Positions 38,215 through 48,540 of a DNA stretch of 64,000 nucleotides are shown in pieces. Below the pieces are notes generated by a model. It searched no databases, was not told where the DNA came from, and worked only from the letters and a program-made list of their open reading frames with translations. Source of the stretch: Cotesia glomerata (lineage: Eukaryota > Arthropoda > Insecta > Hymenoptera > Braconidae); the NCBI RefSeq assembly GCF_020080835.1, contig NC_058160.1:5893515-5957514 (forward strand). The letters run 5' to 3'. Position 1 is the first letter of the stretch. Every line of letters starts with the position of its first letter. The position numbers and the translations under genes are program-made.

Positions 38215-38340
38215 GTTACTTGGATTTTTTAATTTTTTATTTTATATCTTTTTGTAAAGAAATAAAATTTTTTTTTCTTAATAGTCTTATGAACGTGGAC
38301 TTGGCGTGATTTTTTTACAGTGAAACTGTTTTTGTTAGGA

Positions 38341-39160
38341 TTTCAGTATTTTTTGTAATTATAATAAAAATTGACAATTTTAATTTAATACATTTCCGGT
38401 GGCAAACTATCCCCTTTAAGCTATAGTTCATGTAAAAGTTATTCTTGCGCCGCCTGGCGTGTGTAATTGCAAGCTGTCAAATATCTTTTTTTCACTGTAG
38501 TTTCCCATCTATTATAAAATTAGCATTCATCTTTATATTATTTAGTCTCTGGCCGTCCGTTTTTTACATAAGAAAAAAGTTAAAATCTAAAAATCTGGGT
38601 CGCTATAGTTTGTGCTGATTATTTTTAATAATTTTAAATAGAAATTATAAAGATAATTGATAATAATCAAGTAATACGCGTAATAAAAAGCATGAACTAC
38701 TATTATAAAATATCATATAAAAAAAAAACAAGATAAATTTGAAAAAAAATTTGTAACCTCAAAAAACCGTTCTGCTTACGGTATATACATAACATACATA
38801 TACTCGGTAGTCTGGCTTGAGAACGGAACTTGGCGCCAGACTCTATCGAGTCTGTTGATTGAATGATAATAAAAAAAATTTAGTTTTTTATGAAGATTAA
38901 GATTAATGATTAAAAATTGAATAAATCTTTACGATTATTTCAGTTTGATAAAAAAAATTTTGTTTTGCTTCGAGATTTATTTTGTTTTTAAAATGAATTA
39001 ATTCAGGTATTTTTTTCTATTCAAGTAATAATAGAATTTAATAAGAAATTCGTTTCCAAGTTTGTTGTCCCTACTACCATTATTTCATTGTTTTAATAGT
39101 TTTCTTTATGCAGTGATTCCTGTTTATAACATTAAAGGTATTAAACTTGTGGACTGACCT
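38341..39160. other. Intergenic, no gene seen
   Basis: AT-rich spacer between transposons. No open frame or RNA recognised. Confidence 0.45.
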
Positions 39161-39165
39161 ATTAA

Positions 39166-39977
39166 CCCTTCGTTGGTCGCGCTATGAGCGATTCCCCGCT
39201 TTTTTTTTTCAATTCGTTATAAAAAAAAAAATAATTTTTTCCAGCCTTAAAAAATTTAGCTATTCCTTCTTCAATTCATTTAGCATGCACCTAAACAGTT
39301 TTTAAAGTTGTAGGTATTTTTATTAATTAGATATTAAATAATAAATGTCGTAAGAACATGGAATCGCGGCGATTCCCCGTAAGCACGACCAAACCCGACC
39401 ATGAAATTTTATTCGCAGCATTGCCAATTATATGAAACTTGAATAAATAAAAACAATATGGCCGTCATCAGCTGTTATAGTTGTTATGCGCATGTCCCAT
39501 AAAGTTATTTATTTAATTTATTTGTGCAATGTTATTGTAAGTAATTTTAATATAAAAATAAAAATATAAATAAATAAATATAAATATAAATATAAATAAA
39601 TAAATATCATTACGTGGATTGGATCACAAGAATAATAATATTACTACTGTTTCAAGTCATTATTCTTAAATAATAATTCTTAATATATATAATTTCTGTT
39701 CTTATTATGTGTTCTTATGTATAATTCTTAATTATATGTGAATGTTATAAAATGTAATTTTTCAATAAAAAAAATATTAATTTATGAGGAACTTTCATCA
39801 TCCATTTGATTTCATTGTTCTATTGCGCTAATTATTAATTTTTATTTCATACCAACTCAAATTTTACCGCGCTTACTTAAAAGTATACTTGGCAACACTG
39901 TAAGAAAATTAACATTGCGGCGATTCCCTAACCACGCGACCAATGAAGGCGGGCAGTGAAGCGCGACCAACGAAGGG
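39166..39977. mobile_element. piggyBac-type non-autonomous element (TIR CCCTTCGTTGGTCGCG)
   Basis: 812-base element bounded by TTAA (39162-39165 and 39978-39981) with TIRs CCCTTCGTTGGTCGCG and CGCGACCAACGAAGGG. Subterminal GCGGCGATTCCC is repeated inside (near 39368 and 39916). TAAA/TAAATA simple repeats occur at about 39560-39605. No transposase was seen. Confidence 0.85.
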
Positions 39978-40037
39978 TTAAAGAAGTAGATAAAAGTTGG
40001 GACAGAAAGTTTATACAATAGTGGGGTGCTAGATACA

Positions 40038-40118
40038 TATATAAAGCACAATTCCTTTCAATTACAATTAAAGAATAAAAACAATCAAACGTAACATTGA
40101 TGAATTCAGTAATGATAA
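40038..40118 (+). promoter_or_regulatory. TATA promoter and leader exon of the metalloproteinase
   Basis: TATATAAA at 40038-40045, so transcription should start near 40068. The leader would run to a good donor (GATAA then GTAAGT) at 40118/40119. A matching acceptor TTTTTGCAG at 40456-40464 lies eight bases before the ATG. The gene therefore probably has a leader intron of about 345 bases. Confidence 0.65.
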
Positions 40119-40472
40119 GTAAGTAATTTTTTTGTTTCACTAATTGTTCAAATAATTCTTGTAAAATCAACAATTTTATTTCTTTATAAAAAATAATCCA
40201 CTTTAAAATCTAAAGATTTTTATACATCCATTTTAATGAAAGTTATCAAATAAAATAAAAAGTTGATATTTATTAACAATGGAGTTAAATAACTCAATAG
40301 ACTGAAATAAACAAATCTAATAATAGATAATAAAATAATTATCACTCGATAACAGCAATTAAAATTTATTTTTGTTATTAAAATTTTGATAAATGGATGG
40401 ATAAAAAAATAAAATAAATTTAGTTTTTTATATTTTTAAATAATAGTATTTTGAATTTTTGCAGAGGTCATA

Positions 40473-42042
40473 ATGAAAATTGGTACCACGTTGTTGTTCC
40501 TTAATGTCTTCTCTTTCGCTGTGTCGAGAGTGGTAAGTGAAAAAAATTATTTAATTATTTAAAACAAATAAATGAGCTGTGTTTTTTATTAAGATTAATT
40601 TGTGAATAATTTTGTCATTAACTAGTTAAAGTTTAAAACACCAAGCTTCAACCACTCTTCAAAAAGTGTTTTAGTTGGGCCCAACACTCCAATTTATTTA
40701 CTGAGGACTGAAAAATCCGAATTAATGGTCGAAAAAAAAATTAATGTATGTCCTAATATTTTAAACGAAAATGATACTGAATTTAATAGATATCTAATAA
40801 TTTTTTAGATTCTTATAACAATTAAATTCTAATGAAAAAAATTCCACATGTAGAAATTAAACAAAAAAGTATAAGTGTGAATTTTTAAAAATATATTATA
40901 ATGATTGATTGGTTATAAAACTTCCAAGAATTATTACAAGTCTGCTAATTTCAGTATCATAAATGAAATAATTTCTGTCATAATTTCTATTATATGTTAG
41001 CTTTGAAATTTAGATTTTCAATCCTATCTCATTCAGAATTGAAGATGATACAATGTTTGTTGAAGTATTGGTGATTATTGACTACGAAATGACTAAATTG
41101 AAAGCTTATGATACTGAAGAAAAAATAATCGAACATGTATTAGCTGTGTGGGATGAAGTAGATGACACCTATCAGCATTTGAAGAAGACGGATATTAGAA
41201 TAAGCCTTGCTGGGATCGTTATACCCAAAGTAAATAATGATTAATTATGAATTTATAAAATTACATAAATTATAAGTAATAATATCTACGAAATTTTTTA
41301 CTTTACACCAGGATTCAGGAGTTTTTAATTTCTTCAATAAACATTATATTGGATTAAAATTACCTGCTATAGACTATAAAGATGTAATGGCTAATATGGG
41401 TCGGTGGCTTTTTGATCACCAAGATAAATTCCCGAGTGATAGTTACGACGCTTTCATGATATCAACTCAGTAAGTACAATATTTTTTTTAATACATTTTT
41501 TTTTTCATGCGGTAAACAATTCTTTTTTGTTGTTTATAGTTCTCCAGACGTTAAGTATGGCTTGATGACACAAATAGGAGGAGTGTCAATGCCGTATGGT
41601 GCTTGTCAAACCGAAAACTACCGGAAGATGATGTCCAGAGGAGGAATTATACATGATGGGCCCGGTTTACTTAGTCATAAGAACGCCGCTCATGAGCTAG
41701 CTCACATGTATGAATATTGATGAATAATATTTAAATTAATTATAATTATGAAATAAGTGTTACTTATTTTTATTACAAGATAGACTCGGCGCTGGACATG
41801 ATCAAGAAAGTCAATGTTCGAATGATATTAATGCAGTGATGCATGCGCTTAGTGATCCATACACCACCACATCATGGTCGTCATGTTCGGAAAATGCCTT
41901 CCTTGAAGCTTATAGGTAATTGATTTGTTAAATCTTAAAAAATTCATCAATTTTTTTTAGTACTTTGTTTTAATATAATTATATTTTGATTTGTTATAGG
42001 AGCAATTGGTTTTCATGTCTGGCAAATATACCTCCAACGTAA
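40473..42042 (+). CDS. Secreted reprolysin-type metalloproteinase (venom type)
   Basis: Zinc endopeptidase of the M12B (adamalysin/ADAM) family, 298 aa. Exons: 40473-40532, 40626-40745, 41014-41229, 41312-41469, 41540-41707, 41784-41915, 42000-42042, 897 nt in one frame. Exon 1 is a 20-residue signal peptide. A short propeptide of about 50 residues follows, then the catalytic core from about residue 73 (MFVEVLVIIDYEM). The zinc site HELAHILGAGHD spans residues 236-247, with the intron inside the motif, and the Met-turn methionine is at about 260. There is no disintegrin or Cys-rich domain. Parasitoid wasp venoms contain such proteins, so a venom role is likely but unproven. Exon 6 uses the acceptor at 41782-41783; the AG four bases earlier would hit a stop. 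Exon 3 start (41014) was chosen by phase. Confidence 0.8.
40774..40957. repeat. Short palindromic family, copy d
   Basis: Lies in intron 2 of the metalloproteinase. Ends are ATACTGAATTTAATAGATAT and GTCTGCTAATTTCAGTAT. Closest to copy a. Confidence 0.7.
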
Positions 42043-42329
42043 AATTTAGTATTTTTTTAATTATTTATTGATTATTTTTTATTACTAATTTTTTAAATTA
42101 CTGAAACGGGTCTCTACTGCTCTCTTGGTCGCCCCTAAATTTATTTAGGGCGCCACTGGATTTTTCGCACAGTATTCAGAAACTGGACCAGAACATGGAG
42201 TGAAGACTCAGGGTCGTGAGAGATCATTAGGAGGGATACAGAAATTATTAAAAGAAATTCATTTTTCCAATTTATTTTATTTAACCAACCCTTAATATAC
42301 AATAAAACTCCCTTACAAAATAATCAAAT

Positions 42330-42500
42330 AAACTTAATCCCGACGATACCCTCTTATGGAGCGTCTATATCGCGGTTTCTATCATAGTTTCTATTCCCGA
42401 CAGTACCCTCATATGGAGCGTCTATACCGCGGTTTCTAGCTTACTACCATTGTACTCCAAATCTGGCGTCTATACAACGGCTTCTAAGTGCGCCCAGGAA
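42330..42500. repeat. Short tandem repeat with GGAGCGTCTATA units
   Basis: Two near-identical units of about 55 bases (CCCGACGATACCCTCTTATG and CCCGACAGTACCCTCATATG, each followed by GAGCGTCTATAnCGCGGTTT) plus a partial third. They sit in a GC-richer block, about 42105-42540, that follows the metalloproteinase. It may be part of a retrotransposon LTR, but no ends could be set. Confidence 0.5.
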
Positions 42501-43030
42501 GCAGAGGAGGATACCATGAGTCCTTAGGCTACACTGCAATAATATTTTTCACACACCCACAATATTTAATTTTCCATCTTACAATCAAAACGATTTATAA
42601 TTGTAAATATATATTTAGTTTCTAAGTAATTATAATTTTACTAGCAATTACTTTAGTTATGATGGATCTATTGTAAATTAATACTAATAAAAGTTTGGAA
42701 AATCCAAAAGTGCACGACTCATAATGATCATTTAATTATGAAATATTAATAAAATAAAGAATGTAAAAAAAAAATGTATAAAACAGCTAAAATAGTACGA
42801 TAATGCGCAATCGCCTCTAGTGGAATAAATGTACACAATATATATATAGATATACAGTCTTTTGGTTTTTGTTTTATTTTATTAATTGTACATAAACGAC
42901 ACTGAGTTACCTAGCCATTCGCATTCGGTGACCTACTAATCTAGCAGCAAAGAAGCACTCCTCTTTCGAAATAGCACGCTTTATGACAATCTACTTTGAA
43001 TGCTCGTTTTTAGTGACTGTGATACGGGTA

Positions 43031-43123
43031 TGGGAGGAACTACCCTGTGATATAGTAAACTCTAGTAGTCTCGAAATATTTAAAAATAAAGTTTATGATT
43101 ACTTGTTTAAGCTAGATTTTTAA
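43031..43123 (+). pseudogene. LINE reverse transcriptase C-terminal tail fragment
   Basis: A 30-codon frame WEELPCDIVNSSSLEIF ending in TAA resembles the common C-terminus of Jockey/CR1-type LINE reverse transcriptases (WxxLPxxIVxSxSLxxFK). It is followed by TTTA simple repeats at about 43137-43163. Everything upstream is missing. Confidence 0.6.
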
Positions 43124-43378
43124 CTAAGCATATTATATATTTATTTATTTATTTATTTATTTTCTAGCATACAGGTCTATAGAGATGCATAGGCATCTGT
43201 ACATAGAGCTAGACATTAGATAAATTATCCTAATTTTACAAAATATTTAAAAAATATATATAATAATTCAAAGTACATAAATTTTTAGAGAAATGTTAAT
43301 ATTACACAAAATCCTTTGTACATTTACAATGACAGATTCTTAATCCAATCTTTTATCCTACAGTTTAGTGTTTTTTTA

Positions 43379-44400
43379 CTACACTAATATCTTGAGACTA
43401 TTAGGTAAAAGGTTAAAATATTTTATTGCAACATAGTAAGCGTTCTTTACGCTAATCCTTTTATTAATTTTAGGGAGAGATATCGACCTAAATCTAGTTC
43501 TAGTATCTTTAGCATTGTATTGCTCTTTACACTCTAGATAGTACCGCATTAGGGCTTTTACAATAAAAGTTTTCTTAATATCAAGCGGTATATTTAAAAC
43601 ACCCTGTCCTTCGAAATATTTTAACATATTGTTTTGAATGCTTATAATAGGCTTAATGGCGTTATTATAAGCACCACCCCAAGCAATTATCCCATAATTT
43701 ATGACACTTTCAAAGAGTCCATAGTACACACTTTTAAGTACATTAATGTTAACAAATTTGGAAAGTTTGTAAAAGAGAAAAACAAAGTATCTTACTTTTT
43801 TGGACAATTCATTCACATGTATATTCCATTTCATTTGAGCATCAAAAAACAATCCCAGATATTTACAGTATTCTACTCTAAGAAGCTCTCCATTGTTTAT
43901 TTTTAGTGTATAATTGACGGGAACACTATCTTTATAACTACCAAATGTAATATAGGTCGACTTATCTATGTTTAGTGAGAGTTGATTATCTCGTAGCCAA
44001 ACATCAAGTATTTCTAGCCAATTATTCAAGATTGAACTAATTTCAATCCAGCTATTTCCTGTACATAGAATTGCCGTGTCGTCTGCATAAGCAACGAGAG
44101 AATTCTCCGGCAATGTATAGAAAATGTCATCTATATACAAAATAAACAATAGAGGGCCTAGAATTGTTCCTTGCGGTACACCAACTTTTACATGCGTTGT
44201 TTCACTAATGCAGTTGTTGACTTTGACACACTGCTCTCTTTTTCTTAAATAATTTTTAATTAATAGGTGCGGAATACCCCTAATACCACGCCTCCAAAGC
44301 TTATCTAACAATATTGTATGATTTACTGTATCAAAAGCCTTGGCAAGATCCAAAAATACTAATACAGTTGGTCTATTAAACTTATATATACTACTATAAC
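43379..44400 (-). mobile_element. 5'-truncated LINE reverse transcriptase ORF
   Basis: Open frame reading leftwards, at least 325 aa, without stops. It holds the RT palm motifs FLDLAKAFDTVNH, VPQGTILGPLLF and AYADDTAIL, and the thumb-like region follows. The frame stays open upstream to about 44400, where similarity ends, so fingers and endonuclease are absent: a 5' truncation typical of target-primed LINEs. The 3' side ends in TAAA repeats near 43163-43137. The unbroken frame suggests a recent insertion. RT type is Jockey/I-like by motif; the exact clade is not resolved. Confidence 0.85.
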
Positions 44401-44956
44401 TACTATATAGTTAAATATGATTTAAATTAAGTAAAGTTAGTGTTGAATCGATAATCTATAACATTTAAGCAAACAAATTTTGAAACTTTTCTCTATTGTA
44501 CTTACAATTACTTTTTATACATCTATTCTTTTGTATATTTTTATTTTATTTGTAAATTTGTCATTTGGCCTGTGCCCTGGCATAAATAAAGATTAATCTA
44601 ATTCTTTCAAAGAATTAAAAAAAAAAATTTAACTCATTATAATACATTTTTTCGCAAATTATAGTGTTTTCAGAGTTTGATACATGACAGACAGGAAAGT
44701 TTTTTGTTTTTTTCCGTTTCTATTACACTAAATCAATTTTTGAAAAGTGTCAAACTAATCTCCATTAAATTATCTTAACAATAGTATGCAAAATATCTTG
44801 ATTCCGTGAACTAACAAGTGTATATTAATAAAAATAGTTGCCGAAATGAGACGAAAAAAATTTTTTGATCGTAAAGCACTCTCTGATGCTTCGCATCATG
44901 AGTCGTGCAATAATAATAATGATATTTTCCCCCTACTTTTAAGTCCAGAGTTTCAG

Positions 44957-44991
44957 TATAAAAAACCTCGCTCTTGTTCACAGTCATCAGT
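44957..44991 (+). promoter_or_regulatory. TATA box and initiator of the small peptide gene
   Basis: TATAAAAAA at 44957-44965 and an arthropod-type initiator TCAGT at 44987-44991, with about 31 bases between TATA and the initiator A. The ATG follows 50 bases later. The spacing is ideal for a strong focused promoter. Confidence 0.7.
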
Positions 44992-45040
44992 TCCAAACGA
45001 AATAATAATCTTATAATCGTTTCACAGAAGTAAAGTCATC

Positions 45041-45307
45041 ATGAAAATTTTATCGATTTTTCTTGTTGTCTTGGTAATTTATGCAGTGGTTGTCAATGCT
45101 AAATTTAAGATTCGAGGACCAAATGTAAATTTTTTCAATTTTCCTAACATTATTGAATTAAGAATTTTAGTATAATAGTTTTACATAATAACTGTATTTG
45201 ATGTACACATTTTAATCTTCTAAACTTTCAAATATTATCATTATCACAGGTCACTTTAATAAAAATTATTTTTTTTATTTCAGGGGACGACCATAGCACT
45301 ACCCTAA
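45041..45307 (+). CDS. Very small secreted peptide precursor (35 aa)
   Basis: No family recognised. Exons 45041-45124 and 45284-45307 give 35 aa. A classic 20-residue signal peptide (MKILSIFLVVLVIYAVVVNA) is followed by a predicted mature peptide of about 15 residues, KFKIRGPNGTTIALP, basic at the start. Transcription signals frame the gene: TATA/initiator at 44957-44991 and AATAAA at 45419-45424. If the intron is retained, the frame runs on 16 more codons instead and stops before 45180, so an alternative product is possible. Insect venom, antimicrobial and immune-induced peptides share this layout, and braconid venoms do contain peptides of about 15 residues. The identity is not known. The gene sits between two transposon copies with TGCACG-type ends. 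Confidence 0.6.
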
Positions 45308-45694
45308 GATACACAGAAAATGTAAAAATGTGGGCCAATACACGTATAGAACATCACAGATTTCTTCCCATAGTAAGCCAATGGGATTCTGTTGTATAAA
45401 CGTTTATTAATCACTGGCAATAAAATGAATATTTTATATCATTTTATTTTTTTTATTAAATTTATTTATTGGAAGTTCAACATTTTTAATTTTTTTGTTA
45501 AATATGCATTATATCTATGTATTACGTCTCACTTCTTTTTACTTTTTATTACTCATCAATCTTTATGCAGTTTAAAAATTAAATAACTAGGAATTAAATA
45601 ACGTAAGTGCTAGTCATTTTGTTCTAAATCGTATTAGCATAATGATTTATATTTTAATCTTTATTTAATCAATCTAACTGGTGCAATATACAAA

Positions 45695-46360
45695 AAGTTT
45701 GGAGAATCCAAAAGTGCACGCCTCATAACGCTCAATCATTTTTTAAGAAAAAAATTAATTGTGTAATTGATTAAAAAAAAAATTATAATTAAGTAATTTC
45801 TTACAGACTATTTTTTATTTTTTTTTTTAAATATCGGCGCCCTTTTTTCTTGTCATATACGCACGCAGTCTAAAAAAATCTAGCTTGATCAAGTGGCGCC
45901 ATAGTTTTCACGTGACAAATAAGAAAAGTTTGTTTGGCTTTGTACGGTTGTATCCATGAATTTTAATAAAAATTCAATTAAAAAAAAAAATACATAAGCT
46001 AGGCCACTGATATGAAATACGGACCCAGTTCATCGAATTCTTAAACTAATAAAAAAGGTCCGGTCTTGAAATATCAATTTGTTCGGGAGTAATCGTTAGT
46101 ACATCCAAAATGAAGTGACATCCGGACGTCCACGTAAAATTTTTTTCAAAACGTTTTTTTTTTTCAAAATAGCAACATGAAATGATTTTAGAAAGTAAAA
46201 GATGGTTTAATTTAAGTGTTTTTCGGTGTACATCTACTTATATTATTGAATAAGTGTAATATGGTTGCGATAGAGGCATTTAAAGATCACAAAATTGCTT
46301 GATCTTGACGAGTCGATTATAAAGCACAACCTCACGCGCTTCGCGCTATGAGGCGTGCAA
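45695..46360. repeat. Element with TGCACGCCTCATAACGC ends
   Basis: The left end TGCACGCCTCATAACGC and the right end GCGCTATGAGGCGTGCA are inverted repeats. Its interior shares GTGGCGCCATA and TTAAGTAATTTCTTAC with the element at 57950-58320 in inverse orientation. It lies between the small peptide gene and the 198-aa secreted protein gene. Confidence 0.65.
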
Positions 46361-46411
46361 TTATTAAATATCTGCTACCAAATCGTGTTACACTGAAGGA
46401 AGTAGTATGTT

Positions 46412-47104
46412 TTACACTTCATCATAATTATTAATATTTGTATTCATGCAATCAATACTATAAATCCAAACAGAAGTTTGAATACTTTTATATACTTTTG
46501 AGTGTACTTCAACAGTGAATTTTTTTCTCTCTTCTTTCGAACAGTATTTAAAGTCCATTTCCCATTCAGGTTTTTCGTCAACGTCAAAAAACTTTACGCA
46601 TTCCGGACGAGGTGTTGAAGTGAAAAAAATTTCATCTGGCGATTTTGTTTCTAGTGCTTCTGCTTGTAGCGCTATAAAACACCACAAGGGATATTTGCCA
46701 TTTTCCAATCTCTCAGCATCATCTGCTTCTTCTACTGTCCGATCTCTGTTGCAAAAATTGTGTGGTAGTCTCGATTCACGACGAAAGCGAGGCTTACTTA
46801 TTTGTCTGTTGCTTCCAATAGATAAGTGATTCGAGTCGAAAATTTTAAATTCTATTGTCTCATTTATTTTTGTTATGTCATATCGCAGTAAAACGGAATT
46901 TGGTTGACATTGATAATGAAATTTTCCATCCCTCTGTTGAATGAATAATGCAATTTATACAGAACAAATGTTGAAACAAAAGTTGAAACATAATATCATT
47001 TATTAAATTAAATAAATAATTATACTTACTGAAGTATGTTCTTCGGCTGCAGCTAGAGCGATATTAAACACCAAAAATGTTAATAAAATATTTTCTACAG
47101 TCAT
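46412..47104 (-). CDS. Secreted protein of unknown family, paralogue A (198 aa)
   Basis: Not a recognised family. Exons 47104-47030 and 46933-46412. Exon 1 is a signal peptide (MTVENILLTFLVFNIALA); the phase-0 intron comes right after the peptide HTS. The mature part opens with FHYQCQ and contains NETIEF. A basic RFRR site at about residues 74-77 could be cut by a furin-like protease. The C-terminal half has KPEWEMDFKYC and ends in VWIYSIDC. It is clearly related to the gene at 47951-48540: FHYxCQ, NETIE, KxFxVxEKPEWE and FKxC are shared and the intron is at the same place, so this is a tandem duplicate. The mature protein has about six cysteines. A TATA box lies upstream. A gland or venom secretome role is a guess from context. 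Confidence 0.75.
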
Positions 47105-47219
47105 TCTTTATAACTTTAAACTCTATTTGAAATACTTGAGGAATCAAGACAATTATAAATAATCAAGTAAATTATACCTCGAAAGTATGATGAAGTATGC
47201 TCAGTTATAATTTTTTTCT

Positions 47220-47229
47220 CTTTTATATA
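47220..47229 (-). promoter_or_regulatory. TATA box of paralogue A
   Basis: TATATAAAAG on the minus strand, about 116 bases upstream of the start codon. The first-exon leader would be about 85 bases. Confidence 0.6.
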
Positions 47230-47232
47230 CAC

Positions 47233-47950
47233 AAATCCTGACTGGTCATCATTGGTTGATTGAGTTTTTATATTCTCTGCGTCATGTGTTTTTCTATTTT
47301 TTTAATATACAAACACTGTATAGGGTACATTATTGTAAACAAAAAAAAATACATAAAAATCAATGAGGAATATAATTTAAATTTCTAATTATTTTTCTAT
47401 TTTAATGATATTCAAATAACTTTAAATAAATTTCAAGGTCTACAAATAAAAAAAATTTATGTTAGTGACGATATGTGTATAGATTAAATTAAAAAATTTG
47501 TATTATTATTTATATTATTAATATTTTTCAGATTATGAGACTTAGTTCAATAATTATTCTCAGAGTAACAATAAAAATTATTGCGGTTTTAATTAATTTG
47601 GAATAATTATTTTAACTTTTACGTTATATATGTTATAAAATATGGTATAGGTAGAGGATTTTTTATAAATGAAGCGTAAACATAAAGTCACATGATAATA
47701 TTCTTTATTATTTAAGATATTATTGTGAGTACTTTATTTGTAATTTAAACAATTTTTAACAGATAAAAAAAATATAAGCTAATGTAATGTCGCTAATATA
47801 TGTGATATTCGAATATTTCTCATCATATTTATCATGAAACATAACTAATTAAATATAAATAGATCGATATAATAATCATGTAATTTTTATATATTTTAAA
47901 ATGAAAATAATATATTTTTCGCTTTGAAACTCTTACATTTTTATAATCAT
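47233..47950. other. Spacer between secreted paralogues
   Basis: AT-rich, no open frame or repeat recognised. It also holds the 3' flank of paralogue B. Confidence 0.5.
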
Positions 47951-48540
47951 TTAATTTTCGCAATTGACATAATGAAGACGATGGTGTGTAACGCGGCTTG
48001 GTAATACGCGTGAAGAAACTTGAACGGGAAACTTTTTTAAACTATTTTTAAAACAATGTTTAAAATTAATTTCCCACTCTGGTTTTTCGCCAACACCGAA
48101 TGATTTAATGCAATCGTTAGGGGGTAGTTTTTTTGCAATAGCTTCTAATTGCGACTTCAGAGCTTCCCAATTATTTACTGTAGGTAAGGGTTGTCCTCCT
48201 CGAGGTATGGAAGGATCTTCCGCTGAGGGCACGTAACCAGGCAGGTCAATCTTCTCATATACAGTAAGATCTATTACATCTGGATCGTTAATGCTGAGCT
48301 CGATTGTTTCATTTTCTTTCATACTGTCATAGCTCACTTTTACAGAGTCCTTCTGACATTCATAGTGAAAATTTTCAGTGGTCTATTAAATGAATAATAC
48401 AGTTATTATGTAAATAAAACATTCATTAAGACAGAAAATTAGATATTGAATAAATAAGTTACACTTACTGAAGAATGTTCGGTTGCCAAAGCGAGAGCAA
48501 AACAAAACAAAAATGTTGACAAAATATATTTTAGAGCCAT
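47951..48540 (-). CDS. Secreted protein of unknown family, paralogue B (167 aa)
   Basis: Exons 48540-48469 and 48382-47951. Exon 1 encodes a signal peptide (MALKYILSTFLFCFALALA) ending HSS at the same phase-0 intron as paralogue A. The mature protein starts TTENFHYECQKDSV. It has a proline-rich middle (GYVPSAEDPSIPRGG) and a C-terminal block KSFGVGEKPEWEINFKHC, then HYVNC. Only about four cysteines remain in the mature part; CQ, DC, HC and NC are all shared with paralogue A, while two cysteines found in A's middle section are missing. The middle sections of A and B cannot be aligned by eye while the ends can, which suggests fast evolution between two structured ends. No known domain was recognised. 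Confidence 0.75.

Larger units (their letters stand above)
36831..38340. mobile_element. Palindromic element split by a solo LTR
   Basis: Without the insertion at 37231-38214 this is a roughly 525-base palindrome. Its ends are AACAGTTTCACT and AGTGAAACTGTT, and a GTGTGCGTGGTTACG-like centre lies between. The sequence CATATACAACCATATCGGTTA appears in both arms, and the arm continues on the far side of the insertion. Another partial copy lies at 29835-30163. Confidence 0.8.
42691..44910. mobile_element. Composite element with TGCACGACTCAT ends, holding LINE pieces
   Basis: The left end AAAGTGCACGACTCATAATG and the right end CATCATGAGTCGTGCA (to 44909) are inverted. Between them lie two LINE fragments in opposite orientation. 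Shorter elements with the same type of ends occur at 45695-46360 and, in part, at 57950-58320. LINEs probably inserted into such an element, or the ends belong to separate copies. Confidence 0.5.
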
